Origin: Mesonia sediminis | GTDB lineage: Bacteria; Bacteroidota; Bacteroidia; Flavobacteriales; Flavobacteriaceae | Reading direction: 5' to 3' | DNA length: 64,000 bases | Assembly: GCF_042684705.1 (NCBI RefSeq) | Contig: NZ_JBHULZ010000002.1 | Coordinates: 33,587 to 97,586, forward strand | Shown: piece by piece, positions 35,966 to 46,700 of the stretch | Layout: every line of letters starts with the position of its first letter | Numbering within the stretch: position 1 is the stretch's first letter | Notes under the pieces: model-generated | What the model was told of the DNA's origin: nothing | The model's input: the letters and a program-made list of their open reading frames with translations, nothing else | Databases searched by the model: none | Program-made: the position numbers and the translations under genes

Positions 35966-36406
35966 ATGAAGAAAACAATGATTTTAGGAGCCGCCATGCT
36001 CCTCGCCTTAAACCTTAGCAGTTGTAAAGACCAGGCACCAACAAAGGAAAACCAAGCGGAAACACAAGCAACGACTGAGGTGAGTCAAAGTGAAATGGCT
36101 TTTGGCGTACGTGGAAACTGCGGAATGTGTAAAAAGACCATCGAAAAAGCGGCGCGTAGTGTAGACGGAGTGGCTTCTGCCGAATGGAACCGGACCCAAA
36201 AACGCATTGCCATTCAATACGATGCACAAAAAGCCGATGTTATGGGCGTGCAAGAAGCCATCGCTGCGGCCGGTTATGATACCGAGCAAATAGCAGCCGA
36301 TGAAAATGCTTATAAGAATTTACCCGATTGCTGCCAGTACGATCGCAGCATGGCGATGAATCAAACCGATGCGAGCGAAGACGCTCACGAGGAACACGCC
36401 CACTAA
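35966..36406 (+). CDS. HMA-domain lipoprotein, periplasmic metal chaperone-like
   Basis: A lipoprotein signal (MKKTMILGAAMLLALNLSSC) is followed by an acidic linker and an HMA domain (about 44-112) with metal site GNCGMCKKTIEK (Cys52 and Cys55). A further tail holds LPDCCQYDRSMAMN and a His/Glu-rich end (EDAHEEHAH) that could add metal ligands. Last gene of the operon, followed at 13 bp by the terminator. Likely passes copper in the periplasm to the CusB/CusA complex. Confidence 0.85.
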   Translation: MKKTMILGAAMLLALNLSSCKDQAPTKENQAETQATTEVSQSEMAFGVRGNCGMCKKTIEKAARSVDGVASAEWNRTQKRIAIQYDAQKADVMGVQEAIAAAGYDTEQIAADENAYKNLPDCCQYDRSMAMNQTDASEDAHEEHAH

Positions 36407-36418
36407 GTGGAGCCACCA

Positions 36419-36445
36419 AGAGCCTGTTCGCAGGCTCTTTTTTTT
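36419..36445 (+). terminator. Rho-independent terminator of metal-efflux operon
   Basis: AGAGCCTG (36419-36426) pairs perfectly with CAGGCTCT (36431-36438) around a TTCG tetraloop and is followed by eight T. Confidence 0.95.
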
Positions 36446-36783
36446 GTTTAAACTTCGGGCTGGTTTTAGCCTAACTTACTTTTCTTTTTTTCTGTTTATT
36501 ATTCTTATTGCTTAGCATAACTTGTTTTTCCGTCAAGCGGAATGGATTTATTCTAGCACTAGCGTATTTCTTATTGCTATTTTAGGGGGCTTCGACAGCA
36601 AATGACGAAGTGCTGACCTAAGTTTGTGCTAGCTTTTTGCTGCTTGCAAACCCAACAGCTTCGCCTGGCTTTATGCTATTACGTGAAGACTAGGCTAGCG
36701 GCTCGAAGTTTTGAGAAGAAATTGCAAGCAGATAAAGGAGATAAGGAAATAACAAAATGAAAATAAACTAAAACCAAAGTAAG
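36446..36783. other. Intergenic stretch without recognised genes
   Basis: No ORF or strong hairpin stands out; it includes a more GC-rich segment (about 36575-36700) that looks like decayed sequence. The promoter of the following small secreted protein should lie at its right end. Confidence 0.35.
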
Positions 36784-37146
36784 ATGAAAAAAATATGGAT
36801 GAGTGTACTAGGCTGTCTAATGGGTTTTATGCTGCAAGCACAAGACTGCGATGAACTTATGGATTATGTGAAAACGCAAGATTACGGAACCACTTATAGC
36901 AGTCCGTTGAGCGATGCTGTGACCAAAGTCACTTTTTATGAAGTGACGATTGATTACCGTACGCATTACTTTGCTATTGTTTGCTTTAAATCGGGTTATA
37001 TTGGCTGCGATGAGTATATTTATAAGGTAGGCTCAACCACTCAAACGCATTATGCGGTACATTATTTAAACAGTGCAGGCAAGGCCTTTTGGAAGTACAT
37101 CAGGCCGTATCATAAAAACCTAAAATGCAGTCCGAGTTTTGAATAA
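36784..37146 (+). CDS. Small secreted protein, weakly KTSC-like
   Basis: A signal peptide (MKKIWMSVLGCLMGFMLQAQ) precedes about 100 mature residues. The C-terminal stretch EYIYKVGSTTQTHYAVHYLNSAGKAFWKYIRPYH recalls the KTSC domain (Tyr-rich strand, then a helix with S-GK-F and I-Y), but the match is weak. Five cysteines in the mature part (CDE, CFK, GCDE, KCSP) suggest disulfides. Alone between the metal operon and the type I restriction locus; function unknown. Confidence 0.65.
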   Translation: MKKIWMSVLGCLMGFMLQAQDCDELMDYVKTQDYGTTYSSPLSDAVTKVTFYEVTIDYRTHYFAIVCFKSGYIGCDEYIYKVGSTTQTHYAVHYLNSAGKAFWKYIRPYHKNLKCSPSFE

Positions 37147-37327
37147 GGTGGGGACTAAGCAGGGCTGGGGGGGTATTAATACAGAACAAAGTTATATTTT
37201 TAAGATTCATGATTAATTCCCTGAGCAAGGCGGAGTAAAATCGAGCAATTTATTATCTTTAACGATTCTTTTAGGTGGATACCTTTAGCGAAACAGCTTC
37301 AAATACTAAATGACAAAAAAATAATAC

Positions 37328-39925
37328 ATGTCAAATAAAAAACTAACCCTATCCTGGCTAGAAGGCTTCCTTATGGATGCCTGCGATATTTTGAGAGGTA
37401 ATATGGATGCCTCTGAATTTAAAGAATACATTTTTGGGATGCTATTCTTAAAACGCCTAAGCGATAAATACGAACAAGATCGCGCAAAACGCTACAATGA
37501 ATTGCACGCACGCGGTTTTGATACCCAGAAAATAGAGGCGGCTTTAAATAGACCCAACGCTTATGAGTATTTTGTGCCGCCACGTGCACGTTGGAACTAC
37601 AAAACCACCAACGATGCCGGAGTACAAGTAAACGACGGGATTCTGCATCTTAAAAAAGATGTGGGCGATCATCTTAACAAAGCTCTGGAAGCCTTAGAAG
37701 AAGCCAATCCAGATAAACTAACCGGGGTGCTCACCAATGTTAACTTTAACCGTACCATTGGTAAAAATAAGAATGCATTGAGCGATGAAAAGCTCATCGA
37801 ATTTATCACGCATTTTGATAAAGTAGTTCTAACCGACGATCGTTTTGAATTTCCAGATCTTTTGGGGGCGGCTTATGAATATCTTATCAAATATTTTGCC
37901 GATAGCGCCGGTAAAAAAGGAGGCGAATTTTATACGCCTAATGAAGTGGTGAAACTTTTGGTATCAATTTTAGAACCCGGCGAAGATGCCGAAATCTACG
38001 ACCCAACTTGTGGTTCGGGTGGGATGCTTATAGAAAATAAAAACTATGTTGAAGCCCGCTATGGCGATGCTTCGCGCTTGAGCTATTACGGACAAGAACT
38101 AAGCGGTACCACCTGGTCTTTGTGTAAGATGAATATGCTCTTTCACGATATATTTGATGCCACCATTTTACAAGGCGATACCATTGCCAACCCGCAGCAT
38201 ATAGAAAATGGAGAGCTCAAACGTTTTGATATCGTAATCGCCAATCCGCCGTTTTCGGCCAATTATAGCGATATTAAAAACCATCGCGACCGCTTCCATT
38301 ACTGGATGCCGAAAAAGAAAAAAGCCGACTTTATGTTTGTGCAACATATGATAAGTGTGTTGAAAGATAACGGACGTATGGCAGTGGTAATGCCCCACGG
38401 TGTTCTCTTCCGCGGAAGCGAAGAAAAAAATATGCGTCAATGGCTGGTAGAGCGTGGCTATCTTGAAGCAGTGATTGGCTTACCATCGGGCTTGTTTTAT
38501 GGTACGGGTATTCCGGCTTCGGTATTGGTGATTAATAAAAAAGATGCCGGTAAACGCAAGGAGGTCTTGTTTATTAATGCCGATAGAGAATATAAAGAAG
38601 GCAAAAACCAAAACAAACTGCGCCCAGAAGATATTGCCAAAATTACCTACATCTACAAAGCCAAAGAAAATTTAGAAGGCTATGCCAAAAAGGTGACCAA
38701 AGCCGATTTAGAAAAAGAAGACTACAACTTTAACATCCGTAGGTATGTAGATAACAGTCCGCCGGCACAAGCCCAAGATGTACACGCGCATTTGTACGGA
38801 GGCATTCCTGTTGCCGAGGTAAACGAACTGCAAAATTATTGGGATAATTACCCGCAGTTGCGCCAAGACCTTTTTAGTGCGACCAACAAGGCCGATTATC
38901 TTCAGTTTTCAGAAGAAATTGAACGCAAAGAAGATTTAAAAAATAAGGTACTTGAACACCCAGACGTGCTACAAAAACGCGAAGCTTATACCAAGAGTAT
39001 CAAAGATTGGTGGCAAAACAATGTGGCTAAATTAGAAGGCTTGCCTCAAAACCAAAATGTGTATGCGGTACGCCAGGACTTTGCCGTGAGTATTGCCAAT
39101 ACCTTTAACCAATTGGGTATTTTAGATTTACACAAAAGCCGGGGTGCCTTTGCTGCTTATTGGGATGCTTTGGAAACCGATATAAAAAGTATTGCAGCCA
39201 GCGGGTGGAATGCCGAATTGATTCCTGCCGATGCCATTTTGAAATCGCAGTATCCCGAAGTATTGGCCGAACTCGCTAATAACGAAGCCCGCCGTGACGA
39301 ACTGGAGGCCTTGTTTAATGAAGTTAACGAGCTGGACGAAGACGAGTACGAAGAAGAAAACTATGAGGTTTTCCCCAAAGAAGTTTTAAAAGAGCTTAAA
39401 GCCAATGTAAAACAAACCAATACCAACATACGCCAGTGTAAAAAGGAAATAAAAGCTTTAAAAATTAGAATAAAAGCTGTCACTTCGAGTGAATCGTATC
39501 GAGAAGAAGACAGCGGCGAAGAACCGCTTAATAGCCAACTCGAAAAACTACAAACCCAACAAACCCAAGCCGAAACCCAAAAAGCCAAGATAGAACAAAA
39601 ATTAGCACGCCACACCGAGCTTACCAACGAACTAAAAACCTGTCGCGCCACCATTAAAGAAATAAAAAACGACCAGGAAAACTTAGTAGCAAAAGCCAGA
39701 CAAGAAATAAAGCCGGAAGAAGCCAAAGTGCTTATCTTGCAACGTTTTAAAGCAACCTTGCAGACCACGGTGATGGACTATGTGCACCGCTACGAACGCG
39801 CTTTGCTAAGCGAACTTGAAACCCGCTTTACCAAATACCAACATACGTTGGTGAATATATTAGACGAGCGCGAACAAGCCGCAGACCAATTACAGAACTT
39901 TTTAAAGGAATTGGGTTATGAATAA
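37328..39925 (+). CDS. hsdM: Type I restriction-modification methyltransferase subunit HsdM
   Basis: The 865-residue subunit starts with the HsdM N-terminal helical domain (about 10-140: ILRGNMDASEFKEYIFGMLFLKRLSDKYE), then the N6-adenine methylase core with SAM motif DPTCGSGGMLIE (about 226-237) and catalytic IANPPFS (about 303-309). It exceeds typical HsdM (about 500-550) by over 300 residues: an extra tail (about 470-865) rich in Lys/Glu/Gln coiled coil (about 660-810). It methylates adenines within the bipartite site chosen by HsdS. hsdS overlaps its stop by 8 bp, so translation is coupled. Confidence 0.93.
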   Translation: MSNKKLTLSWLEGFLMDACDILRGNMDASEFKEYIFGMLFLKRLSDKYEQDRAKRYNELHARGFDTQKIEAALNRPNAYEYFVPPRARWNYKTTNDAGVQVNDGILHLKKDVGDHLNKALEALEEANPDKLTGVLTNVNFNRTIGKNKNALSDEKLIEFITHFDKVVLTDDRFEFPDLLGAAYEYLIKYFADSAGKKGGEFYTPNEVVKLLVSILEPGEDAEIYDPTCGSGGMLIENKNYVEARYGDASRLSYYGQELSGTTWSLCKMNMLFHDIFDATILQGDTIANPQHIENGELKRFDIVIANPPFSANYSDIKNHRDRFHYWMPKKKKADFMFVQHMISVLKDNGRMAVVMPHGVLFRGSEEKNMRQWLVERGYLEAVIGLPSGLFYGTGIPASVLVINKKDAGKRKEVLFINADREYKEGKNQNKLRPEDIAKITYIYKAKENLEGYAKKVTKADLEKEDYNFNIRRYVDNSPPAQAQDVHAHLYGGIPVAEVNELQNYWDNYPQLRQDLFSATNKADYLQFSEEIERKEDLKNKVLEHPDVLQKREAYTKSIKDWWQNNVAKLEGLPQNQNVYAVRQDFAVSIANTFNQLGILDLHKSRGAFAAYWDALETDIKSIAASGWNAELIPADAILKSQYPEVLAELANNEARRDELEALFNEVNELDEDEYEEENYEVFPKEVLKELKANVKQTNTNIRQCKKEIKALKIRIKAVTSSESYREEDSGEEPLNSQLEKLQTQQTQAETQKAKIEQKLARHTELTNELKTCRATIKEIKNDQENLVAKARQEIKPEEAKVLILQRFKATLQTTVMDYVHRYERALLSELETRFTKYQHTLVNILDEREQAADQLQNFLKELGYE

Positions 39926-41192
39926 ATATTATTTAAATGATCTGGTTCTTTCTAATAGACCAATTACTTATGGTATAGTACAACCTGGTCCAAATGTAAA
40001 TCCAAATGGAATCCCATTGATAAGAGGAAAGGATTATAGTTCCGGGAAAGTTTCAACAGTGGGACTTTATCACGTATTACCAGAAATAGATAAACCTTAC
40101 TCTCGTTCCAAAGTTATCACTGACGATATATTGTTATCGATTGCTGGATATGTGGGTCAGGTTGCAATTGTGCCTGAACAACTTGAAGGAGCTAATCTGA
40201 CACAGACAACTGCTAGGCTATCTTGCAATCCCAAATTAGTGATACCTAAATATTTATATTATTATTTACAGTCTGAAAAATTTTATAAAACTCAAGTAAA
40301 AAAGTTTGAAAAAGGTTCTGCTCAAAGCGGACTTAACTTATCAGATGTCGGAATCTTTGAAATCAACCTACCACCCCTCCCACAGCAGCGCAAAATCGCC
40401 AAGATATTAAGCACGGTCGATGCGGTGATAGAAAAAACCGAGGCCGCCATTGCCAAATACCAGCAGCTCAAACAAGGCTTGATGCAAGATGTATTTACCC
40501 GTGGTATTGATGTAACTACCGGAAAGTTACGCCCCAAACCAGAAGACGCCCCAGACTTGTACCAAGCAAGCGAGTTGGGATTGATCCCTAAGGAGTGGGA
40601 GGTGGAAACTGTAGATTCAGTAGCTTTTTTAAGACACGGTTATCAATTTAGAGATTATGACTTCGTAAAAGAAGGAATTGATGTTGTAAAAATTGGACAG
40701 ATAGGTAAAAAAGGTAATGTCAATTTGGAGAACTCTTCAAAAATAGCGTCATCTAGATTAGATGAATTCAATTCAATACAACTGTTTGAAGGTGATATAT
40801 TGATGGCTTTGACTGGTGCAACTTTGGGTAAAACCGCTATAATTAGAAATATTGACAAACCAATGTTACAAAACTATCGCGTTGGTTATTTTACACCAAG
40901 AGATGAAAATAAACTTAATAAGTTATTTCTCTATTATCTTTTAATAGGTGACTCCGTTCAAAACGAAATTTTAGGTTTTGTGAACGCAGGAGCACAAGGT
41001 AATATTGGAAAGGCAGATTTTGAAAAAATTAAGATTATAGTGCCTAATTCTATTCAAGAGCAAAAGTTAAGTTCATTAAAACTCCAATCCATCGACCAAA
41101 AAATCCACACCGAGCAGCAAGCATTGGCAAAATACCAGCAGCTAAAAGCAGGTTTAATGCAAGATTTGTTAACGGGGGAGGTGAGTGTCTGA
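39918..41192 (+). CDS. hsdS: Type I restriction specificity subunit HsdS
   Basis: The 424-residue protein has two target-recognition domains of the usual type: TRD1 (about 1-150, ending in INLPPLPQQRKIAKILSTVD) and TRD2 (about 220-370, beginning SELGLIPKEWEV, ending in IQEQKLSSL). Each is followed by the conserved helical spacer with almost the same words (AKYQQLKQGLMQDVFT at about 185; AKYQQLKAGLMQDLLTGEVSV at the end), which set the spacing of the bipartite DNA site. It recruits HsdM and HsdR. TRD sequence is more AT-rich than the spacers, as expected for exchanged recognition domains. Confidence 0.93.
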   Translation: MNKYYLNDLVLSNRPITYGIVQPGPNVNPNGIPLIRGKDYSSGKVSTVGLYHVLPEIDKPYSRSKVITDDILLSIAGYVGQVAIVPEQLEGANLTQTTARLSCNPKLVIPKYLYYYLQSEKFYKTQVKKFEKGSAQSGLNLSDVGIFEINLPPLPQQRKIAKILSTVDAVIEKTEAAIAKYQQLKQGLMQDVFTRGIDVTTGKLRPKPEDAPDLYQASELGLIPKEWEVETVDSVAFLRHGYQFRDYDFVKEGIDVVKIGQIGKKGNVNLENSSKIASSRLDEFNSIQLFEGDILMALTGATLGKTAIIRNIDKPMLQNYRVGYFTPRDENKLNKLFLYYLLIGDSVQNEILGFVNAGAQGNIGKADFEKIKIIVPNSIQEQKLSSLKLQSIDQKIHTEQQALAKYQQLKAGLMQDLLTGEVSV

Positions 41193-41200
41193 ATTGGGAT

Positions 41201-41318
41201 TTTTTGGATTGAGGGATTTTTGGATTCTTTGAAACTTTAAATTGATGATTGTTGGAAAATTGATTGTTTTGGATTGAGGTTTTTTTGGATTGCTTAAAAC
41301 TTTAAATTGATGGTTGTG
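41201..41318. repeat. Two ~52-bp direct repeats (TTTTGGATTGAGG type) after hsdS
   Basis: Copy one (about 41201-41252) and copy two (about 41266-41318) share TTTGGATTGAGG, TTTTTGGATT and AAACTTTAAATTGATG in the same order. Further TTTTGGAT words continue to about 41353. Simple T- and G-biased repeats of this kind could arise by slippage or be remains of an insertion that brought in the next gene. Confidence 0.6.
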
Positions 41319-41373
41319 ATAAGTGGATTTTTTGGATGTGTGGATGCTTGGATTATGCAAAGAATAAAAAGAA

Positions 41374-41772
41374 ATGAAAGAAGAAATAAAAGATGAGTTA
41401 ACTTATAAGATTATAGGTTGTGCAATGCAGGTGCATTCCACTTTGGGTAATGGTTTTCAAGAAGTTATTTATCAACGTGCATTGGCCATAGAAATGCAAA
41501 AACAAGGTTTGACTTTCAACAGAGAGTTAGAAATGCCACTTTATTATGATGGGCATCGAGTTGGAGGAAGACGTGTAGATTTTTTAGTTGAAGATAAAGT
41601 AATAGTAGAGTTAAAAGCCCTAGTAAAATTGGAAGATGTGCATTTGGCGCAAGGCTTAAACTACCTTGTTGCTTATAAAGTAGATTTAGGCTTATTACTA
41701 AATTTCGGTGCGCAAAGTTTAGAAGTGAAAAGGTTGCGACATCCGAAGAATAAACAGAATCCAAGAATCTAA
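41374..41772 (+). CDS. GxxExxY protein (PD-(D/E)XK-like)
   Basis: The 132-residue protein has the diagnostic GNGFQEVIY (GxxExxY, about 25-33) and a nuclease-like core: RVDFLVEDKVIVELKAL (Asp68, Glu78-x-Lys80) with a helix carrying LAQGLNYL. The family is very common, often near restriction and mobile genes; activity has not been shown. It lies between hsdS and the GmrSD-like gene in an AT-rich spacer with direct repeats, which suggests it was inserted into the restriction operon. Confidence 0.88.
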   Translation: MKEEIKDELTYKIIGCAMQVHSTLGNGFQEVIYQRALAIEMQKQGLTFNRELEMPLYYDGHRVGGRRVDFLVEDKVIVELKALVKLEDVHLAQGLNYLVAYKVDLGLLLNFGAQSLEVKRLRHPKNKQNPRI

Positions 41773-41885
41773 AAATCGTGCAAATCCAAATTCAGACAAT
41801 TGAGAGTGTGTAATGAAACACAATCAAAGTCAATCACAAAATCAGAAAAAATCATAGTTCGAGACAAATAATAAACAGAATTAAA

Positions 41886-43730
41886 ATGAGCAAAATTACT
41901 AATCACAAATACAGCATAGAAGAGGCGTTTAGAGATTGTTTTTATATTGTACCAGATTACCAACGCGAGTATGTTTGGAGTGATAAGGAAGTAAATAAAT
42001 TATTAGAGGATTTAAATAATGAATTAGAAATCGGCTCTAACAGCGAATATTTTATTGGTACTATTTTAGTATCACCAACACAAGATAAAAAACAGTTTGA
42101 TGTAATTGACGGGCAACAACGTTTAACAACATTTTTTCTTATACTTTGTGCATTAAAATCTTTGTTTAAAGGCGAACCTCAAGAAGGTATTATTAATAAT
42201 TTAATTTCTACCAGCTATACTAATAGAGATGGTGATATTGAAAAGAGCTTAAAGCTTAACCCTAAATATGAAAATGCCGAAGAGGTTATAAAAGCCATTT
42301 TAAAAAGCGATAACCAACCAGAAAATATAAAATCCTTATTAAACGCTGCCGGTGTATCGCAATTTGGGGCCTTAGAAAATATTATAAATGCCTATACTAC
42401 CATTTATCAATATTTAAAATCTAATTATCAAAAAACAGCTACGCTTAAAAAATATTGGGGAAACTTGTCCAACAATATTGTGTTTATTCAAATCTCCACA
42501 GATGTAAGTAGTGCACTAAAAATCTTTGAAACCATAAATGAGCGTGGGGTGGGGTTAAATCCGATGGATTTACTTAAAAACCTGCTGTTTACTAACGTTA
42601 AAGTAGAAGAATTTAATAAGTTAAAAAACGAGTGGAAGAAAATAACTAATCCCCTAGAAACCAATAAGGAAAAACCCTTACGTTTTTTGCGATATTTTTT
42701 AATGGCAAACTATAAAATCACCAACCATAGAAGCGATGGTATTGTTAGAGAAGACGAGATTTATGATTGGTTTTCTAAAAAAGAAAATATTGCAGCAAGC
42801 AACTACAAACAAGAGCCTTTTGTATTTGTTCGTAAAATTATTAAAACAGTAGAGAACTTTATTGAACTTACCGAAGGTAAAGGAAATGACGGAACAGATA
42901 ATGTGTATATGAATAACATCCGTAAGTTAACAGGTGGTGGTTTCAGTTTGCATTATGTGTTATTGTTAGCTGCTTATAATTTACCTAAAGACTTGTTTGA
43001 TTATTTATTAAAACAATTAGAAACCTTTTTATTTTACTTCATCATTACAAGAACGTCTACCAAAATATTAGAACGTAATTTTTCGGCTTGGGCAGATGAG
43101 TTAAGGACTATTAGCTTATTAACCAATTATGATGCACAAAAGGAACAACTTAATACTTTTGTGCTAAAACGTTTTAAAGAAAGCACTACACAAAAACAAC
43201 CTGAACTAACAGATGCTTTAAAGCGATACGATTTTTATTCATTGCAACAATATCGTACACGTTATATATTAGCAAAGTTTACACAGTTCGTAAATATGGC
43301 TTATAAAGGTTTAACCAAGCCATATAGCTTAAACGATTATACCAATTTAGAAATAGAGCATATTTTACCTGACAAACCTAAAGATGAGTTATTAAGTGCC
43401 TTTAATATGCATACTAACAATGTAGATAAAGACTATCATCAATATAAAATGAAGTTGGGTAATTTAACTTTGTTAGAAAAGCCTATAAATATAGTGGCAG
43501 GCAGGGATTTTTTCAAACAAAAAAAAGAACAATACAAAATGAGTAAGTATTACTTAACTAGCAGTTTAACCGAGTTAAGTAATGTGGGTAAAAACACATC
43601 TATCACCAGAATCAATGCAAGATTAAGAACTTTTGGAGATGAATGGACCGCTAAAGAGATTGATGAACGTCAGCAAATGCTAATAAGTTTAGCTTCAGAA
43701 ATCTGGACTATCCAACCTTTAAATGACTAA
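41886..43730 (+). CDS. GmrSD-type restriction protein (DUF262 plus DUF1524)
   Basis: The N-terminal DUF262 (GmrS-like) domain shows YIVPDYQREYVWSDKEV (about 20-36) and the nucleotide-dependent DGQQR motif (75-79). The C-terminal DUF1524 (GmrD-like) HNH domain carries EIEHILP (about 489-495), then KLGNLTLLEKPIN (about 525-537). In E. coli CT596, GmrS and GmrD restrict glucosylated hydroxymethylcytosine phage DNA; fused relatives are type IV-like restriction enzymes or BrxU homologues. ATG at 41886. Its stop overlaps the hsdR start by 8 bp, so hsdR expression depends on this gene. Confidence 0.88.
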   Translation: MSKITNHKYSIEEAFRDCFYIVPDYQREYVWSDKEVNKLLEDLNNELEIGSNSEYFIGTILVSPTQDKKQFDVIDGQQRLTTFFLILCALKSLFKGEPQEGIINNLISTSYTNRDGDIEKSLKLNPKYENAEEVIKAILKSDNQPENIKSLLNAAGVSQFGALENIINAYTTIYQYLKSNYQKTATLKKYWGNLSNNIVFIQISTDVSSALKIFETINERGVGLNPMDLLKNLLFTNVKVEEFNKLKNEWKKITNPLETNKEKPLRFLRYFLMANYKITNHRSDGIVREDEIYDWFSKKENIAASNYKQEPFVFVRKIIKTVENFIELTEGKGNDGTDNVYMNNIRKLTGGGFSLHYVLLLAAYNLPKDLFDYLLKQLETFLFYFIITRTSTKILERNFSAWADELRTISLLTNYDAQKEQLNTFVLKRFKESTTQKQPELTDALKRYDFYSLQQYRTRYILAKFTQFVNMAYKGLTKPYSLNDYTNLEIEHILPDKPKDELLSAFNMHTNNVDKDYHQYKMKLGNLTLLEKPINIVAGRDFFKQKKEQYKMSKYYLTSSLTELSNVGKNTSITRINARLRTFGDEWTAKEIDERQQMLISLASEIWTIQPLND

Positions 43731-46700
43731 CAAAATGGCAGAATTCGATAACGTAGAAAAACCTTTTTTAGACAAGTTACAAGCCTTAGGTTGGCGCATT
43801 GTAAACCAAGGCAGCTTTGGTATTCCTAAAAATCCCGCTGCCAGTTTGCGTAACTCCTTTAAAGAAGTGACTTTAAAAGAAGAGTTTATTAAAGCGGTGA
43901 AGCGAATTAATACTGTAAACAATAAACCTTGGTTAACCAATAAACAGTTGGAAGATATTTACAGCGAGTTAATAGGTATAGAGCGAGCCAACTTATCGTT
44001 ACTGGAAGCCAACAAACAAATCTTCGAGAAATTAATTGGAGTCACTAAAACCACGGTGGCTAAAAATGAAGTGACTGGCGAAGATAATCCACTGGTTAAA
44101 CTCATCGATTTTAAAAATTGGGAGAATAATGAGTTTGTGGCTATTAACCAATTTAGAGTCGTTACCCCAGGAGGACCGCGCGAAGGCATTATTCCAGACA
44201 TCGTTTTATTTGTAAACGGATTGCCTATTGCAGTGGTAGAGTGCAAAGAAGTAGATGTTGCCGACCCAATTTCGAATGCGGTTGAACAAATTATGCGCTA
44301 TGCAAACACCAGGGAAGATGAGTTTGGTACCAAAGAGGGTGAAGAACGTTTATTTCACTACAATTTGTTTAGCATTGCCACGCACGGAGAGGAAGCAAGA
44401 GTGGGTTCTATAACCGGAGATTACGAATATTACGCCAACTGGAAAGATATCTTCCCAGAGGGCTATAAAGATATTGATACTTTAAGCTATGCTGCCGAAG
44501 AGGAGGCACGATATAAGATAAATGGCTTGCAAAATGATCCGCGCGTTCGTCAAGAAGTGCTTATTAAAGGGATTTTAAATAAAGAGATACTTTTAGATAT
44601 CCTGCAACACTTCACCTTGTTTATGGAAGTAAAAGAAGGAGTTGAAGTGAAAATTGTTTGTCGTTACCAGCAATACCGTGCCGTGGGTAAAATTTTAGAT
44701 CGTTTGCGCACTCAACCTACAGGGCAAAAACGATCTGGCGTGGTGTGGCATACCCAAGGTTCGGGTAAATCGTTAACCATGGTGTTTTTTGTTCGGAAAC
44801 TTCGTTCACAAAATGACTTGAAAGACTATAAAGTTATTATGATGGTTGACCGTAAAGATTTGCAAAAGCAACTTTCTGCCACAGCGCGATTAACCAATGA
44901 GTTTAAAGAGGCCAATATTGTAAGTGCTCGCAAAGAATTAAAACCTAAATTAAGAGGTACCGCCTCAAACCTCAATATGGTCATGGTGCACAAATTTGTG
45001 CAAGAAGAACTAAAACATTCTAAAGCTTTATTAAAAGCATACGAAGAAAAAGGAGAAGTACCAGAATTTAAGCCTTTTGAGGTGGTCAATACTTCAGACA
45101 GAATTGTCATTCTTATCGATGAAGCACACCGTACCCAAGGCGGCGATATGGGCGACAACTTGTTTACTGCTTTTCCTAATGCCGCAAAAATCGCCTTTAC
45201 CGGAACACCATTATTGACCGATAGGCATAAACAAAAAACCCACGAACGATTTGGCGGTACCGGTGAGTTTATCGATACTTACAAGATTCGGGAAGCGGTA
45301 GACGATAGAGCCACGTTGGATATTCGCTATATAGGCAAAACCACGAACGACAATATTACTTCAAAAGAAGCCTTTGATGCCGAATTTGAAGATGTATTTA
45401 AAAAACAAACCAAAGAGGAAAAGGAAGAAATTCAAAAGCGTTATGGAACTATGCAAGCCTATTTGGAAAATAAAGACCGCTTGCGTAAAATAGCCAAAGA
45501 TATTGTTAAGCACTATGTAAAAGATATCTTACCTAATGGTTTTAAAGCTATGGTGGTTGGAAGTTCGGTTTTAGCAGCTGCCCGTTACCAATACTATATT
45601 CAGGAATATATCAATGAATACATTGAAGAGGAGAAGCAAAAAGTTGCTCCTGATGTTGAGTTAATAGAAAAACTAGAATTCCTTAAAATTGGGACCATTG
45701 TCACTAAACAAGACAATAATGAGTTAGGCTTTATAAGTGCTGCTAGAAAACAAGCCAAAGAACTCAAAGCTGTCGATAACTTTAAAAAAGACTTTGATTT
45801 TTCTAAAGACGAAGACGGGAACTACCGGAAGCCAGAAACCGGAGTTGCTTTTCTTTGTGTTTGCGATAAGCTACTCACTGGCTTTGATGCGCCCATTGCA
45901 CAAGTGATGTATTTAGATAAAAACATTCGGGAACACGATTTATTGCAAGCCATAGCACGAGTAAACCGAACCAAAAAAGATAAAAAGCACGGTATTTTAG
46001 TCGATTATTATGGGGTGTCCAACCATTTAAAAGATGCTTTAAACATTTGGGGTGCGGAAGATGAAGAAGATATTAAAGAATTGTTGGAGTATTTTAAAGA
46101 TATCGATAAAGAAATACCTGTTTTAGAAGCACGTTACAATAGAATGATTCAGTTGTTTACAGACAAAGGTATTATCAATTTTAAAAAGTTTGCAGAACAA
46201 GGCTTTACAGATAAAGACAAAGAATTTCAGCTAGCCGAAGATTGTATTGCTCTTGCAGAATCGGTTGCTTTTAGAGCGCAATTTGACACCTATTTAAAAG
46301 CCTTTTTTGATAGCTTAGACCTATTGTTTAATTCAAAAGTAGCCCAAGATTATTACATCCCTGCCAAGCGCTTTGGATATTTACTGGTACGTATCAAAAA
46401 TAGATACAAAGACCCTAGTATGGACCTAAAGTGGGCAAAACCCAAAGTGCGTAAAATGATTGATTCCTATTTGGAAACGCTAGGGATAGATAGTAAGATT
46501 CCTCCAGTAGACTTACTGTCAGACGATTTTACCAAGGAAGTGGATAAGCTTGGAAAAAATACAAAAGCAAAAGCTTCGGAGATGGAGCACGCGATGAGAA
46601 GGCATATCAAGGTAAATATGCAAAAAGATCCTGCGCTATATAAACGTTTTTTAAGAAGAATTGAGGAGTTGCTCGAGCGCTATGCCGATAATTGGGAAAT

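Noticed and set aside
41201..41353. CRISPR-like direct repeats
   Set aside because: Only two copies, T/G low-complexity, no spacer structure.
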